Assembly (NCBI GenBank): GCA_016217545.1
Contig: JACRHT010000011.1
Location: 1 to 64,000, forward strand
DNA from: Opitutia bacterium
GTDB taxonomy: Bacteria; Verrucomicrobiota; Verrucomicrobiia; Opitutales; Opitutaceae
DNA length: 64,000 bases
Reading direction: 5' to 3'
Shown here: positions 15,780 through 24,466 of the stretch, piece by piece
Position numbering within the stretch: position 1 is the first letter of the stretch
Layout: the number at the start of each line of letters is the position of its first letter
The notes under the pieces: model-generated
The model's database searches: none
Told to the model about the DNA's origin: nothing
The model's input: only the letters and a program-made list of their open reading frames with translations
Position numbers and translations under genes: made by a program

Positions 15780-16127
15780 TCACTCCACCGTCGCGCCGAT
15801 CGCGATCGTCTCTTCGCGGTGCTCCTCGGCGTGCTCTTCCTCGACCTCGCGAAACCGCTCGGCGTTGAAGCCCAACTCCGCGCGGTTGCCGTTGAAGGGA
15901 TCGAGCGGATTGACGAGTTCGTGCAGGAGGATGCGCACCGTGACGCTCTCCTCCGAGGCGCCGTTGGGGACGATCTTTCCGTCCTTCACGATCGCGAGCT
16001 TCTCGCGGCCGAGCGAGACCTCGCGCACCGTGTAGATCGCGCCCTTCACGGGCAGCGCCATGTAGAATTCCTTGATCGCCGCCGGGAAGACGTCGTCCAC
16101 GCAGACCACTTTCGCACCAACTTTCAT
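15780..16127 (-). CDS. Hypothetical small acidic protein
   Basis: 115 residues from the ATG at 16127 (MKVGAKVVCVDDVFPAAIKE). Pattern: an N-terminal beta segment (GAKVVCVDD), a second beta segment (GAIYTVREVSLGREK), and a C-terminal helix very rich in Glu and His (EVEEEHAEEHREE) that could bind metal. The layout, with K-V-V-C-V-D-D then G-x-x-Y-T-V-R-E-V, resembles small SH3-like phage or plasmid proteins, but I cannot assign a family. It follows the membrane gene at 16238 by 110 bp on the same strand. Confidence 0.6.
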   Translation of the reverse strand: MKVGAKVVCVDDVFPAAIKEFYMALPVKGAIYTVREVSLGREKLAIVKDGKIVPNGASEESVTVRILLHELVNPLDPFNGNRAELGFNAERFREVEEEHAEEHREETIAIGATVE

Positions 16128-16237
16128 TCGCTCCACGGGATACACCCGCGGCGGAAAGGCAACCCTCCGAAAGCCCCGCCGCGCCGCGCGCCGGGAACAC
16201 CGGCGACCTTCGCCCGCGGCGCACGAGGTTCCGGCGC

Positions 16238-17071
16238 CTACACGCGCTTGCACTCCGGCCCGCCCACGAGCTTCGCCTGACAATCGGGGCAAATGCCGTG
16301 CGTGAATGTCGCGTCGGTGTGCTTCGCGACGTAGCTCTCCAACGCGCTCCAATATCCTTCGTCCGACCGCACCTTGCGGCACCACGCACAGAGTGGCAGC
16401 AGGCCTTTGAGCGTCTTCACGTTGTTCAACGCCTCCTCCAGCCGGCGATTTGCCTCGACGAGCTCCCTCTCCTTGCGCCGGCGCTCCTCCACTTCCGTCT
16501 TCGCCTCCGCCAACGAGGCCTGCATCTGCCGCGTCGCCGCCAGCGTCAAGCCACCCACGCAGGCGAAAAACGCCGAGGCGGTGATCCACTGCGCGACGGT
16601 CACCCGGTAATCCGGCGCAGGCAACCACCCGCGATTCTCCGCCCAAATCAATCCGGCCACGGCGAGCGAACTCGCCACGACCGAAGCGACCATGCCGCGC
16701 GCGCCGAACACCAAACCAGTGCACAAAACGATGATCAGATAGAACCCGAGCACGGGAGCGCGGACCGTTCCCATCATCGCCAATCCAAGCGTCGTGGCGA
16801 CGAGGGAACCACCCAGCCACAGCATGGCTCCGAGGTCCAGGTGCCCCCGCTTCACCAGTTGATACGGAATCGTCCCGAGCCCGATCATCGCAAGCAACGC
16901 GTAGGCGGCGAAGGTCGAAATGAAACCGCCGACAAAATTACCGGCCACCGTGATCAGGATCCACGCCGTGCTGAACCAGTAGCAGATGCGGAACAGGCGC
17001 GCGCGCGCCGCGCGTTCCTTGTCCTCGGCCGGACTCGGCGCTTTGAGGATATCGTGCGACGGCGTCGTCAT
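16238..17071 (-). CDS. Membrane sensor-like protein with C-terminal CAWCxKVR zinc-binding module
   Basis: 277 residues from the ATG at 17071. Residues 25-200 hold six likely membrane helices, followed by a coiled coil (QMQASLAEAKTEVEERRRK). A compact C-terminal module reads LLPLCAWCRKVRSDEGYW, then F-T-H-G-I-C-P-D-C. Two CxxC pairs and the H-G-I-C-x-x-C block suggest a zinc site. The same module ends many PAS and response-regulator proteins, usually without an identified output domain. A paralogue with a different membrane part is at 31136-31993. The role is probably signalling. Confidence 0.75.
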   Translation of the reverse strand: MTTPSHDILKAPSPAEDKERAARARLFRICYWFSTAWILITVAGNFVGGFISTFAAYALLAMIGLGTIPYQLVKRGHLDLGAMLWLGGSLVATTLGLAMMGTVRAPVLGFYLIIVLCTGLVFGARGMVASVVASSLAVAGLIWAENRGWLPAPDYRVTVAQWITASAFFACVGGLTLAATRQMQASLAEAKTEVEERRRKERELVEANRRLEEALNNVKTLKGLLPLCAWCRKVRSDEGYWSALESYVAKHTDATFTHGICPDCQAKLVGGPECKRV

Positions 17072-17285
17072 GGGACGGACACGCCTCCTGCGCCGGGTTC
17101 CGTGGAGTCCGTTGAGCTGTGACCCAAATCTCGACGTGCGTTGGGGGACGTCACGAGCGGAGAGGTGATGAGGTAGGATACGAAAAACTCCCCCAGCCGT
17201 CTGCGCAGCTTTTGTCCATTTGCGGCGCGTCCATCCACGCACCATCGCTCTTCTCTCTCCGGCGAAAAACCGCTACGCCTTCGCC

Positions 17286-17798
17286 ATGATCCGCCTGTTC
17301 CTGCTCGCACTGTGCGCGCTCTCCCTGTCCGGCTGCGGCAAAACCGATCTCGCCAGCACGATCGTCCACGCCGCTTCGGAAGATGAACTCGCCAGCGGCC
17401 GCGCCGAGCTCGCCGCGCGCTTCGGCAACGACGCGCTCGCCTCCTACGACGTGGCCATCCAGGAGCTGCAACTCGCCGGCATGGACCGCGGGGTGGCTGC
17501 AGCCGCCGATCGCGCCACGGCGATGCGCGCGACCGTCAATGGCAAAACCGTCCGCACCGTCGAGATCCTCGGCTGGCAGGCGCGCCGCACTCGCCTGCAG
17601 GGCGAGATCAAGGAATTCGCCGCCATGCTCGAGCGCGACCTCGCGCTGCGCGAAAAAACCGCCGCCACCGGCACGTCGCAAACGGTGATTCATCGCATCG
17701 AGAACGAGCAGGACATCCTCGCCAAACTCCGCCGCCTGCTCGACGAAGCGGACGCGAAAATCCGCGGCTGGCAGGCCGCTCCTGGCCCCCAGCCGTAA
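17286..17798 (+). CDS. Small lipoprotein, coiled-coil rich
   Basis: 170 residues with a lipoprotein signal ending LSLSGC (Cys17). The mature part is almost all alpha-helical with regular Leu/Ala heptads (RAELAARFGNDALASYDVAI, then EIKEFAAMLERDLALREKTA and a last DILAKLRRLLDEADAK). It is probably a periplasm-facing lipoprotein. The gene converges with the ABC permease gene, leaving 21 bp between the stops. No family was recognised. Confidence 0.7.
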   Translation: MIRLFLLALCALSLSGCGKTDLASTIVHAASEDELASGRAELAARFGNDALASYDVAIQELQLAGMDRGVAAAADRATAMRATVNGKTVRTVEILGWQARRTRLQGEIKEFAAMLERDLALREKTAATGTSQTVIHRIENEQDILAKLRRLLDEADAKIRGWQAAPGPQP

Positions 17799-17819
17799 GC
17801 CGGTTCCGCTTCCGCGCGA

Positions 17820-20258
17820 CTATTCCGCGGTCATGGCCACCAGCGGACTGACCTTCGCCGCCCGCCGGGCGGGAATCCAACAGGCGAAAAGTCCCACGAC
17901 CAACAGGAGCGCGACCGCTGCGGCCAGCGTCAGCGGATCGTGGGGGCTCGTCTTGTAGAGTTGCGCCGCGATGAGGCGGGACAGTGCCAGCGCGACCAGC
18001 ACGCCCAGCCCCGCACCGCGCATCATCAGGCCCATCCCCTCGCCCAGCACCTGTCGCAGGATCGTCCCGATTTCCGCGCCGAGCGCCATCCTCACGCCGA
18101 TCTCGCGGGTTCGTTGCGCGACCCCGTAAGCCATCACCGAGTAGATGCCCGCCATCGTCAGCAGGAGCGCCGTGCCGGTCAGCACGCCGACGATCACGAG
18201 CGTGAAACGCCGCACGGACAGCGAGCGATCCGCCACCTGCTCCAGGGTGAGCACCGAAGCGACGGGAATCGACGCGTCCATCGCCTTCAGCTCGCGGCGG
18301 AACGCCGCCTCGAGCGTCGACGCCGGCAACGAGCCGCGCAGCAGCCAGTAGGTGCGCAACCGGATCCACGGCACGGCCGGCGGCTCCATCTGATGAAAGG
18401 GCACGTAGAGGTCGAACGTCGGCTCGTCGTCGAGCTTCCCCTGTTTCACGTCATCCACGACGCCCACGATCTCGAACTTCCGCCGCCCGTCCGCCCGGTC
18501 CTCGATCTCCAACACCTGGCCCACCGCCTCCTGATCCGGGAAGTGCTTTCGCGCCAGCGTCGCTCCGATCACGACGACGAGCGGATGAGCGAGGTCGTCG
18601 GTCTCGGCCAGAAACCGCCCGGAACGCAAGCGCACGCCCAGCGCCTCGAAGAAGCCCGGCGTCACGAGACGATAGTTCGCATTCGGCAGCTCCACGCCTG
18701 CACGCTCCTCGTCCGTCGCGCGTTTGAAGCGTGTCGTCGCGAGCCCGGGCGCCAGCGGCAGCAGCGAGGTGGCGCCCACCGCCTCGACTCCGGGAAGGGC
18801 CGCAAGTCGCGAGCGGAACTCGCGTTCGAACCGCCACAGCGCCTCGCGATCGGGGTAACCCACCTCCGGTTGCGAGACACGCGCGGTGAGCGTGCGCGCC
18901 GGATCGGCGCCCGGCCGTTCGAGTCCGACGGCGAGGAAGCTGCGCAGAAACAGCCCGCTGCACGCCAGCAGGGCGACGGCCAACGCGATTTGCACCGTCA
19001 CCAGCCAGCGCCGCGAGCGATTCAGGCCCGGCCCTCCGGTGCTGCCCCGCGTCGAGGTCTGGATCGCATCGCGCAAATCGGTCCGCGAAAACGACCACAA
19101 CGGCAGCAGCGCCGGCAGCGTCCCGGCCGCCAGCGACACCAGCAGCGTGAACGCGAGCACCGGGCCGTTGAAACCGATCTCCGTCGCGCGGGGCACGCCC
19201 GCCGGCAGCAACGCCAGCAGCTTCGCCAGCCCGACATGGGCGAGCAACCCGCCGGCCGCGCCGCCCGCCACCGTGAGCACGAGGCATTCCGCGAAGAGCA
19301 ACCGCAGCAGCTGGAAGCGCGAGCTCCCGAGCGCCGCACGGATCGCCAGCTCGCGCCGCCGCCCGATGCCCCGCACGAGCAGCAGGCCGGCGAGGTTCGC
19401 GCACGCGAGCAGAAGCAGCGACGCCACCAACCCCCACAGCGTGCCGAGCACCGGGCGCACATCCCCCGAAATCTGGGTCCCCAGCGGCACCAGCACATTC
19501 GCGCCGAAGCGGCCGTAGGTTCCGGGCAGTTCCCGGCGCAACGCGGCCAACACGCCACCGAGATCGGCCAGCGCCTGTTCCGGCCGCACCGCGGGCAACA
19601 GGCGCCCGACGACCACGAGCGAATGCACGCCGTTGTGATTGCGCCGCGTCGCGTCGAGTTCGGGCTGCAGCGGCACGACGACGTCCTTGTTGAAGCCGTT
19701 CAGCGGCATCACGAACCCCGCGGGAAAAACGCCGACGATCGTGCGCAGTTCCCCGCTGAGCCGCACCACGCGACCGATCGCCTCGTCGCGCCCGCCGAAG
19801 CGCGCCTGCCAGAACTCATGGCTCACCACCGCGACCTTCGGCGCTCCCGCCGCCTCGTCGTCCGCGTTCAGCAGGCGACCGCGGACCGGCTTGACGCCGA
19901 GGAGGTCGAAAAGACCCGGCGACACGCGGAGACCCTGCACCAGCTGCGCCTCGCCCCCATCGACCAGGTTGGTGTTGAACGAGCCCAAGGCGACCAAGCC
20001 CGCAAACGAGCGCGCGCGATCGCGGTATTCGCAGAACTCCGCGAGATTGAACAAGCCGACCTCGCTGGCGGCCCCGGATCGGACCGTGACGAGTTCCTGC
20101 GGGCGGTCGTAGGGCAGCTCACGCAACAGCACCGCTTCCACGACGGAAAACACCGCCGTGTTGGCACCGATGGCGAGCGCGAGAATGAGGATGAAGGCGA
20201 GCGAAGTCCCGGGTGTCTTGGCCAGGCTGCGAAGGGCAAACTTGAGGTCGTGGATCAT
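17820..20258 (-). CDS. ADOP-type ABC transporter permease (duplicated FtsX/MacB domains)
   Basis: 812 residues with two repeats of the MacB_PCD-periplasmic domain plus FtsX permease unit. It starts MIHDLKFALRSLAKTPGTSL with the first membrane helix near residue 20. A second MacB-like start occurs near 415 (RRWLVTVQIALAVALLACSG). Each FtsX part has three helices, so about eight helices in all. The C-terminal half contains the conserved E-I-G-V-R-M-A-L-G-A loop that couples to the ATPase. The size and duplication match the ADOP permeases of Acidobacteria and Verrucomicrobia. No ATPase is adjacent, as is usual for this group. The substrate is unknown; drug, lipoprotein or peptide export are possible. 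Confidence 0.9.
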   Translation of the reverse strand: MIHDLKFALRSLAKTPGTSLAFILILALAIGANTAVFSVVEAVLLRELPYDRPQELVTVRSGAASEVGLFNLAEFCEYRDRARSFAGLVALGSFNTNLVDGGEAQLVQGLRVSPGLFDLLGVKPVRGRLLNADDEAAGAPKVAVVSHEFWQARFGGRDEAIGRVVRLSGELRTIVGVFPAGFVMPLNGFNKDVVVPLQPELDATRRNHNGVHSLVVVGRLLPAVRPEQALADLGGVLAALRRELPGTYGRFGANVLVPLGTQISGDVRPVLGTLWGLVASLLLLACANLAGLLLVRGIGRRRELAIRAALGSSRFQLLRLLFAECLVLTVAGGAAGGLLAHVGLAKLLALLPAGVPRATEIGFNGPVLAFTLLVSLAAGTLPALLPLWSFSRTDLRDAIQTSTRGSTGGPGLNRSRRWLVTVQIALAVALLACSGLFLRSFLAVGLERPGADPARTLTARVSQPEVGYPDREALWRFEREFRSRLAALPGVEAVGATSLLPLAPGLATTRFKRATDEERAGVELPNANYRLVTPGFFEALGVRLRSGRFLAETDDLAHPLVVVIGATLARKHFPDQEAVGQVLEIEDRADGRRKFEIVGVVDDVKQGKLDDEPTFDLYVPFHQMEPPAVPWIRLRTYWLLRGSLPASTLEAAFRRELKAMDASIPVASVLTLEQVADRSLSVRRFTLVIVGVLTGTALLLTMAGIYSVMAYGVAQRTREIGVRMALGAEIGTILRQVLGEGMGLMMRGAGLGVLVALALSRLIAAQLYKTSPHDPLTLAAAVALLLVVGLFACWIPARRAAKVSPLVAMTAE

Positions 20259-20560
20259 GGTGCGGGGAGACGGAGGAAAAAATCGGACGGGGCGCGACGA
20301 CGTTCAGCGGGCACTGAAATCCGCGCCCGCGCCGGCGAAAGCGCATTCCGCCCCGCCTCCGGACAGGACCCGACGCCGATGCACCATACAGTGCGACGGG
20401 AAGACGGCGGCGTTCGCGGACGCGGGCCGCCGCGCGGGCGTGGACGTAATCGAAGGGCACGCGCCGACCTTAGCAGGCCGCGCCGACAGCGTCCTGTCAG
20501 GAGCGAGGAGAAACCGGTGGCGAACGCCGCTGGGCAAACGGCGCCGCGCCCGGCGGCCCG
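20259..20560. other. Intergenic region between two minus-strand genes
   Basis: 302 bp, no supported gene. It should carry the promoter of the ADOP permease gene and perhaps a terminator for the beta-helix gene, but no hairpin with a T-run was seen. Confidence 0.35.
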
Positions 20561-22378
20561 TCAGCGCGGCACCAATGCGCCGGGAAAGCGCGGCAATCCG
20601 GCCTCCCATCCCAACGCGGCTCGCGCTTCCTCGGGCAGCGGCACGCCCGTGCCCCGCAGCGGGAAATCGGCGCGCAGACTGAAGTTCTTCAGCTCCGGAC
20701 TCGTGAAAAGCGGGCCGTGAAAGTCCGCCAGTGCCCGGGTATTCGTTTCGAACGCGAGCTGCAGCTTCTGGAAATCGGCGAGTGCGAAAAGCTCGACCGT
20801 GTCGTTCCTCGGCGGCACCGGCGCCCAGCTGATCAGCGGCTGCGGCTTCGTCGCGCTGCGGCGCACGTAGACGTTGCCGTCGAGCGCGGTTAGCTGCGAG
20901 TCGCCCAACCGGTCGCGGACCTTTTCGCTCTGCGTGACGAGCAGCAGCGGGCCGCGGAAGGTCGCGTCGGATGCGAGGAGGTTGTTGAGGAACACATGGC
21001 CGTGGCGCGCCGTGACGTCCGGCCCCGCGCTCGGATGCCAGCCGAAGTGATCGCCCACCGCGCTGCGCTCCGTGCGCTCGATCTTCACCACGCTGTTCCA
21101 AAGCGTGTTCTGGTAGATGCGCACGTTCGAGCTGTTGAGCACATGGATGCCGCGATCGCAGTCGACGAAGACATTGCCGGCGCAGATCGCGCCCTTCGAA
21201 ATTTCGAAGAAGAAGCCGTCGTTCGTGCGCTCGACCCAGTTGTTCACGAACAGGCCGTCGACGTTGCCGACGTCCCACCACACTCCGCTCGCGTTCGGGT
21301 TGTCGATGATCAGGTTGTCGCGCACCACCGCGCGATAGCTCTGGTTGAAGATCTTGATCGCCGACGCGAAGTAGCCGGTGATCTTCTCCGCGCTGTTCGT
21401 GCGCGTGACGATCGTCTTCTCGATGCGGATGTCCGCGGAATTGACGACGTAGATGCCCTCCGTGCCGCAATCGGCGATGAGGCAATGACGGAACACGATC
21501 CCGTCCCCGTGAAAATAGCCCGCGACGCGCGAGCAGAACGAGATCGTGACGTTCTCGAACACGGAGCCGACCACCTCCTTGCCGAACTCGTCGGGGCTCA
21601 TCTTCCGGCTCGGCTCCACGCCCTCGATTTCGAGAGCGCGGTAGGCGTATTGCGTGAAGGTCAGGCCGCGAATCGCAGCGCCGCGACGGTCGTTCGCTTT
21701 GCCGTGCGCCACGCCCATCGTGCGAATGAGGGCGCTGTCGTGCGCCGTGATCTCGACGGTCCTGCCGGCCGGATCGGTGCCGACGTAGACCCACGCGTTT
21801 TCGTAATCGACGAAGAACGTTCCCGGCGTGAGTTCATCGGCTTTCCCGACCGAGGCGAACAGCTCGCCGTCGACGAACACCATGTCGTTGTTGAAGCGAT
21901 GGAGCGGCGTCTGCTTCTCGTGGCGCTCGCGCCGCCACCAGTCCGCTGGCGCGGCGGGAAACAGCTTCGTCCATTTCGTGCGCCAGCGGCCCTCCGCCAC
22001 CTTCTCCCAGTTCATCGCAACCTCCGTGCCCTTGAGCACCGGCCGCTCGTCAGCATAGGGCTGCAACGTCACGCCCTGACTGAGCAGCAGTGCGCCCGTG
22101 CGATACGTGCCGCCGCGCAACACCACCGTGTCGCCCGTCACGACGCGTTCGATCGCCGCAGCGAGCGTCGTGGGCCGCTCGAGCGCGACGCCATCGGCTG
22201 CGACGCTGCCATCGGGCGCGACGAAAATGACGCGCCCCTGCGCCGGCACTTCGTAACGCCCCTCCTGCGGGCCGTAGGGACCGCCCGACGGTTGCGCGCG
22301 TCCTCCATTCGCAAGGAACGCCAGGGAAAGCGTCGCCAGCAACGCAACGCGCAGGAACGGCACGCAAGACTGCTTCAT
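20561..22378 (-). CDS. Secreted right-handed beta-helix (pectate-lyase-like) protein
   Basis: 605 residues. An N-terminal signal peptide ends near GGRAQ (residue 29). A DUF1565-like start follows (RVIFVAPDGS, then RPTTLAAAIERVVTGDTVVL and GGTYRTG), as in carbohydrate-acting beta-helix enzymes. Residues about 225-460 contain repeated turns with Asn and hydrophobic ladders (ENVTISFCSRVAGYFHGDGI; NSADIRIEKTIV; VVRDNLIIDNPNASGV; NSSNVRIYQNTLWNS). This supports a parallel beta-helix. The family includes alginate lyases, pectate lyases and other polysaccharide-active proteins, but no catalytic residues can be assigned here. It probably acts in the periplasm or outside the cell. Confidence 0.85.
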   Translation of the reverse strand: MKQSCVPFLRVALLATLSLAFLANGGRAQPSGGPYGPQEGRYEVPAQGRVIFVAPDGSVAADGVALERPTTLAAAIERVVTGDTVVLRGGTYRTGALLLSQGVTLQPYADERPVLKGTEVAMNWEKVAEGRWRTKWTKLFPAAPADWWRRERHEKQTPLHRFNNDMVFVDGELFASVGKADELTPGTFFVDYENAWVYVGTDPAGRTVEITAHDSALIRTMGVAHGKANDRRGAAIRGLTFTQYAYRALEIEGVEPSRKMSPDEFGKEVVGSVFENVTISFCSRVAGYFHGDGIVFRHCLIADCGTEGIYVVNSADIRIEKTIVTRTNSAEKITGYFASAIKIFNQSYRAVVRDNLIIDNPNASGVWWDVGNVDGLFVNNWVERTNDGFFFEISKGAICAGNVFVDCDRGIHVLNSSNVRIYQNTLWNSVVKIERTERSAVGDHFGWHPSAGPDVTARHGHVFLNNLLASDATFRGPLLLVTQSEKVRDRLGDSQLTALDGNVYVRRSATKPQPLISWAPVPPRNDTVELFALADFQKLQLAFETNTRALADFHGPLFTSPELKNFSLRADFPLRGTGVPLPEEARAALGWEAGLPRFPGALVPR

Positions 22379-22487
22379 GGGGTGAGGGGTTGAGGCAAAG
22401 ACATCCGGGGCGCGCGCCGAAACCAGCGTCGCGCTGCTCGAACACTAGCACAACCGCACCGTTGACCAGACGGCAAGTCGCGGCTCC

Positions 22488-23210
22488 ATGAGCGCCATGC
22501 TGTTGCTCCGCCCCCTTATGCTCCTTTTCGCGGGCTTGCTGACCCACGGAATCGCGGCGGCAGCATCGACCCCCGAATTCGCCGATCGCGGCGCCGTCGC
22601 GCAACTCATCGCGTTCGGCCGCCTGCCGGCCAGCGAGCTCGCGCCCTCGAGCGATGCGCCGCTGGCGGACCAAGTGAAGCTCCTCCGCGACCAGCTGCAG
22701 CGCGACGCCTCCGCCCGCGCCCGCACCGCGCGCGCCGCTTGGTTCGACGCGTTCGGTCGTCCGCCCACGGACGCCGAGCTGCGTGCCGAGTCCGATCTCG
22801 CTCTCACCTACACGGAACGCCTCCCGCGCCACCTCGCCCGGTTGGCCGCGCAACCGACCGAATACCGCGCAATCCTCCACCGCGCCTACCAGCTTGTCGT
22901 TCACCGCGACGCCTACGCCGAGGAGTTCGACTACTGGCGTCCGCACGGCACGCTGTCCTTCGTCGCACTGGTGGCATGCCTCGAGGATTGGGCGCGGCGC
23001 AATCAGCCCGGCCTCATGGTCACCGCCGGCACACCGACGGTGCCAGCGCGCAGCCGCTTGGTGTGCCTCGTGTCGCTCACGCCCGCGTTGGCCGCCGAGG
23101 CGCAAGCCTTGTCCGGTCCCGCCGTCGTCGACGCGCGCGTCCTCGCCGTCGGCGCCGCCTCGCTCCGCACGCCCGGCAACATGCACCTCGCGCTCGTCGG
23201 CCGCGACTGA
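22488..23210 (+). CDS. Hypothetical secreted protein
   Basis: 240 residues with a signal peptide (residues 4-26; cleavage near IAAAAS). The mature domain has a long helical part with many Arg and Ala (RDQLQRDASARARTARAAWF), then a Tyr-rich segment (YRAILHRAYQLVVHRDAYAE) ending in FDYWRPHGTLSF. The last 50 residues are beta-type. An internal Met at 22497 is an alternative start. I could not assign a family. It is divergent from the beta-helix gene and is followed on the same strand by the HD-domain gene. Confidence 0.65.
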   Translation: MSAMLLLRPLMLLFAGLLTHGIAAAASTPEFADRGAVAQLIAFGRLPASELAPSSDAPLADQVKLLRDQLQRDASARARTARAAWFDAFGRPPTDAELRAESDLALTYTERLPRHLARLAAQPTEYRAILHRAYQLVVHRDAYAEEFDYWRPHGTLSFVALVACLEDWARRNQPGLMVTAGTPTVPARSRLVCLVSLTPALAAEAQALSGPAVVDARVLAVGAASLRTPGNMHLALVGRD

Positions 23211-23268
23211 GCGCACCGCCGAGAAATCCGGTCTGGCTTCGACACGCGCGCTCACGCACGTTTCCGCC

Positions 23269-23814
23269 ATGCCGCTCCCGACGCGCGACGCCGCCACCGG
23301 CCTGCTCCATCAGCACGTGCAGGACGCCTATCAACGCACGCACGCCGTCATGGTGGCCACGGCGCTCGAAGGCTACGCCGTGCACTTGAACGAGCCGGTC
23401 AACCTGTGGTTCGTCACGGGGCTCCTGCACGATCTCGATTTCGAAAAGCACCCCGCGGAGCATCCCGGCCCGTCGCTGCAATGGTTCAAGGAGTGGGACT
23501 ATCCGCCGGATCTGCTCCACGCCGTCGAAGCGCACGCCTACGGCTACAACGCCTTCAAGACGCTCCCGCAGACGAAGCTCGCCGCCGCTCTCCTCGCGAC
23601 GGACGAACTCTGCGGACTGTTCTACGCCTACCGGAAGATGAACCCCGTGCCCTACGCGGACATGAAGCCGTCCTCGATCCGCAAGAAGTTCAAGGAGCCC
23701 GCATTCGCCGCGAAGATCGACCGCAGCGTGATCGAGCTCGGTGTGCAGCACCTCGGAATTCCGCTCGAAGAACACATCGCCAACGTCGGCCGCTTCCTCG
23801 CGCCGCTGGGCTGA
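23269..23814 (+). CDS. HD-domain (HDIG-like) protein
   Basis: 181 residues from the ATG at 23269. The HD fold is shown by His25 (RTHAVMVATALEGYA) and the HD pair His54-Asp55 in GLLHDLDFEKHP. A following HAVEAHAYGYN stretch supplies a third His set, and LAAALLATDELCGLFYAY supplies a final Asp. Such metal-dependent phosphohydrolases act on nucleotides or related phosphate esters; the usual annotation is 'HDIG domain protein'. Neither a substrate nor a partner is visible. It lies between the secreted protein and the broken exbD-like gene. Confidence 0.85.
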   Translation: MPLPTRDAATGLLHQHVQDAYQRTHAVMVATALEGYAVHLNEPVNLWFVTGLLHDLDFEKHPAEHPGPSLQWFKEWDYPPDLLHAVEAHAYGYNAFKTLPQTKLAAALLATDELCGLFYAYRKMNPVPYADMKPSSIRKKFKEPAFAAKIDRSVIELGVQHLGIPLEEHIANVGRFLAPLG

Positions 23815-23827
23815 GCGGCGCGTTGCC

Positions 23828-24259
23828 ATGCACTTCACTCGCCCGTCCTGGACTCGGGGCTCGTCACGGCGCCAACTCTTCGCGGCACCGTTCACGAACA
23901 TCCTCTTCGTTTTTCTCGGGCTCGTCGCGCTCTTGGTCATCGCGACTCCGCTTCGTCAATTCGTGGAACACGACATCGCGGGTGGAGACTGATGGGGCCC
24001 GCCTCCGGAGCAGACGGCCGTCATCATCACCGCGACGGACAACGACTGCTATTACTGGGGCACCGAAGGGCCTTTTGCCCTCGACTCGTTCGATCAACGG
24101 CTCGCGAACTGGATGAAAGCCGCGAGCGACCCTGGCGTGGTCATCGCGGCCGATGACACGGCTCGGATGGGCACGGCGATCAGCCTGCTCGATGTCGTGC
24201 GCCGTCACGGCATTGGTCGCGTCACCGTGGAAACACGAACTCGCTCCACGCCGAAGTGA
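23828..24259 (+). pseudogene. ExbD/TolR-like gene interrupted by an in-frame TGA
   Basis: Translating 23828-24259 in one frame gives an ExbD-like protein of about 143 codons with a single internal stop, TGA at 23990-23992 (codon 55). Before it are a short basic N-terminus and one membrane helix (LFVFLGLVALLVIATPL). After it comes the periplasmic domain, ending GVVIAADDTARMGTAISLLD then VVRRHGIGRVTVETR, the classic ExbD/TolR ending. No frameshift is needed, only TGA in place of a sense codon. No exbB or tonB is adjacent. It is either a recent pseudogene, a sequencing error, or (unlikely) recoded. The first 54 residues alone would be a membrane stub. Confidence 0.75.
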
Positions 24260-24466
24260 CGAACATCCGCGGCCTCGTTTCGTTCTCGCCGGGCCACAAG
24301 CGAAGGAGTCGCAGCGGGCGAACCGAACGTGTTCCCCCGATCCCTGAACGACCGGCACGGCCGCACCGCGATCAGGCGCCCCGTGCATCTACGCCAGGAG
24401 CTTGCTTGGTTTCCCTGCGCACGCTTCATTTCGTTTGGCCGCGCTTGGGCCGGCGGGCCGTTCACA

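Noticed and set aside
17940-20720. 926-codon plus-strand frame
   Set aside because: It is antisense to the ADOP permease and made of Arg/Gln/His-rich low-complexity sequence, an effect of high GC.
23990-23992. Selenocysteine recoding of the TGA in the exbD-like gene
   Set aside because: ExbD proteins have no known selenocysteine, and no clear insertion hairpin follows the codon.
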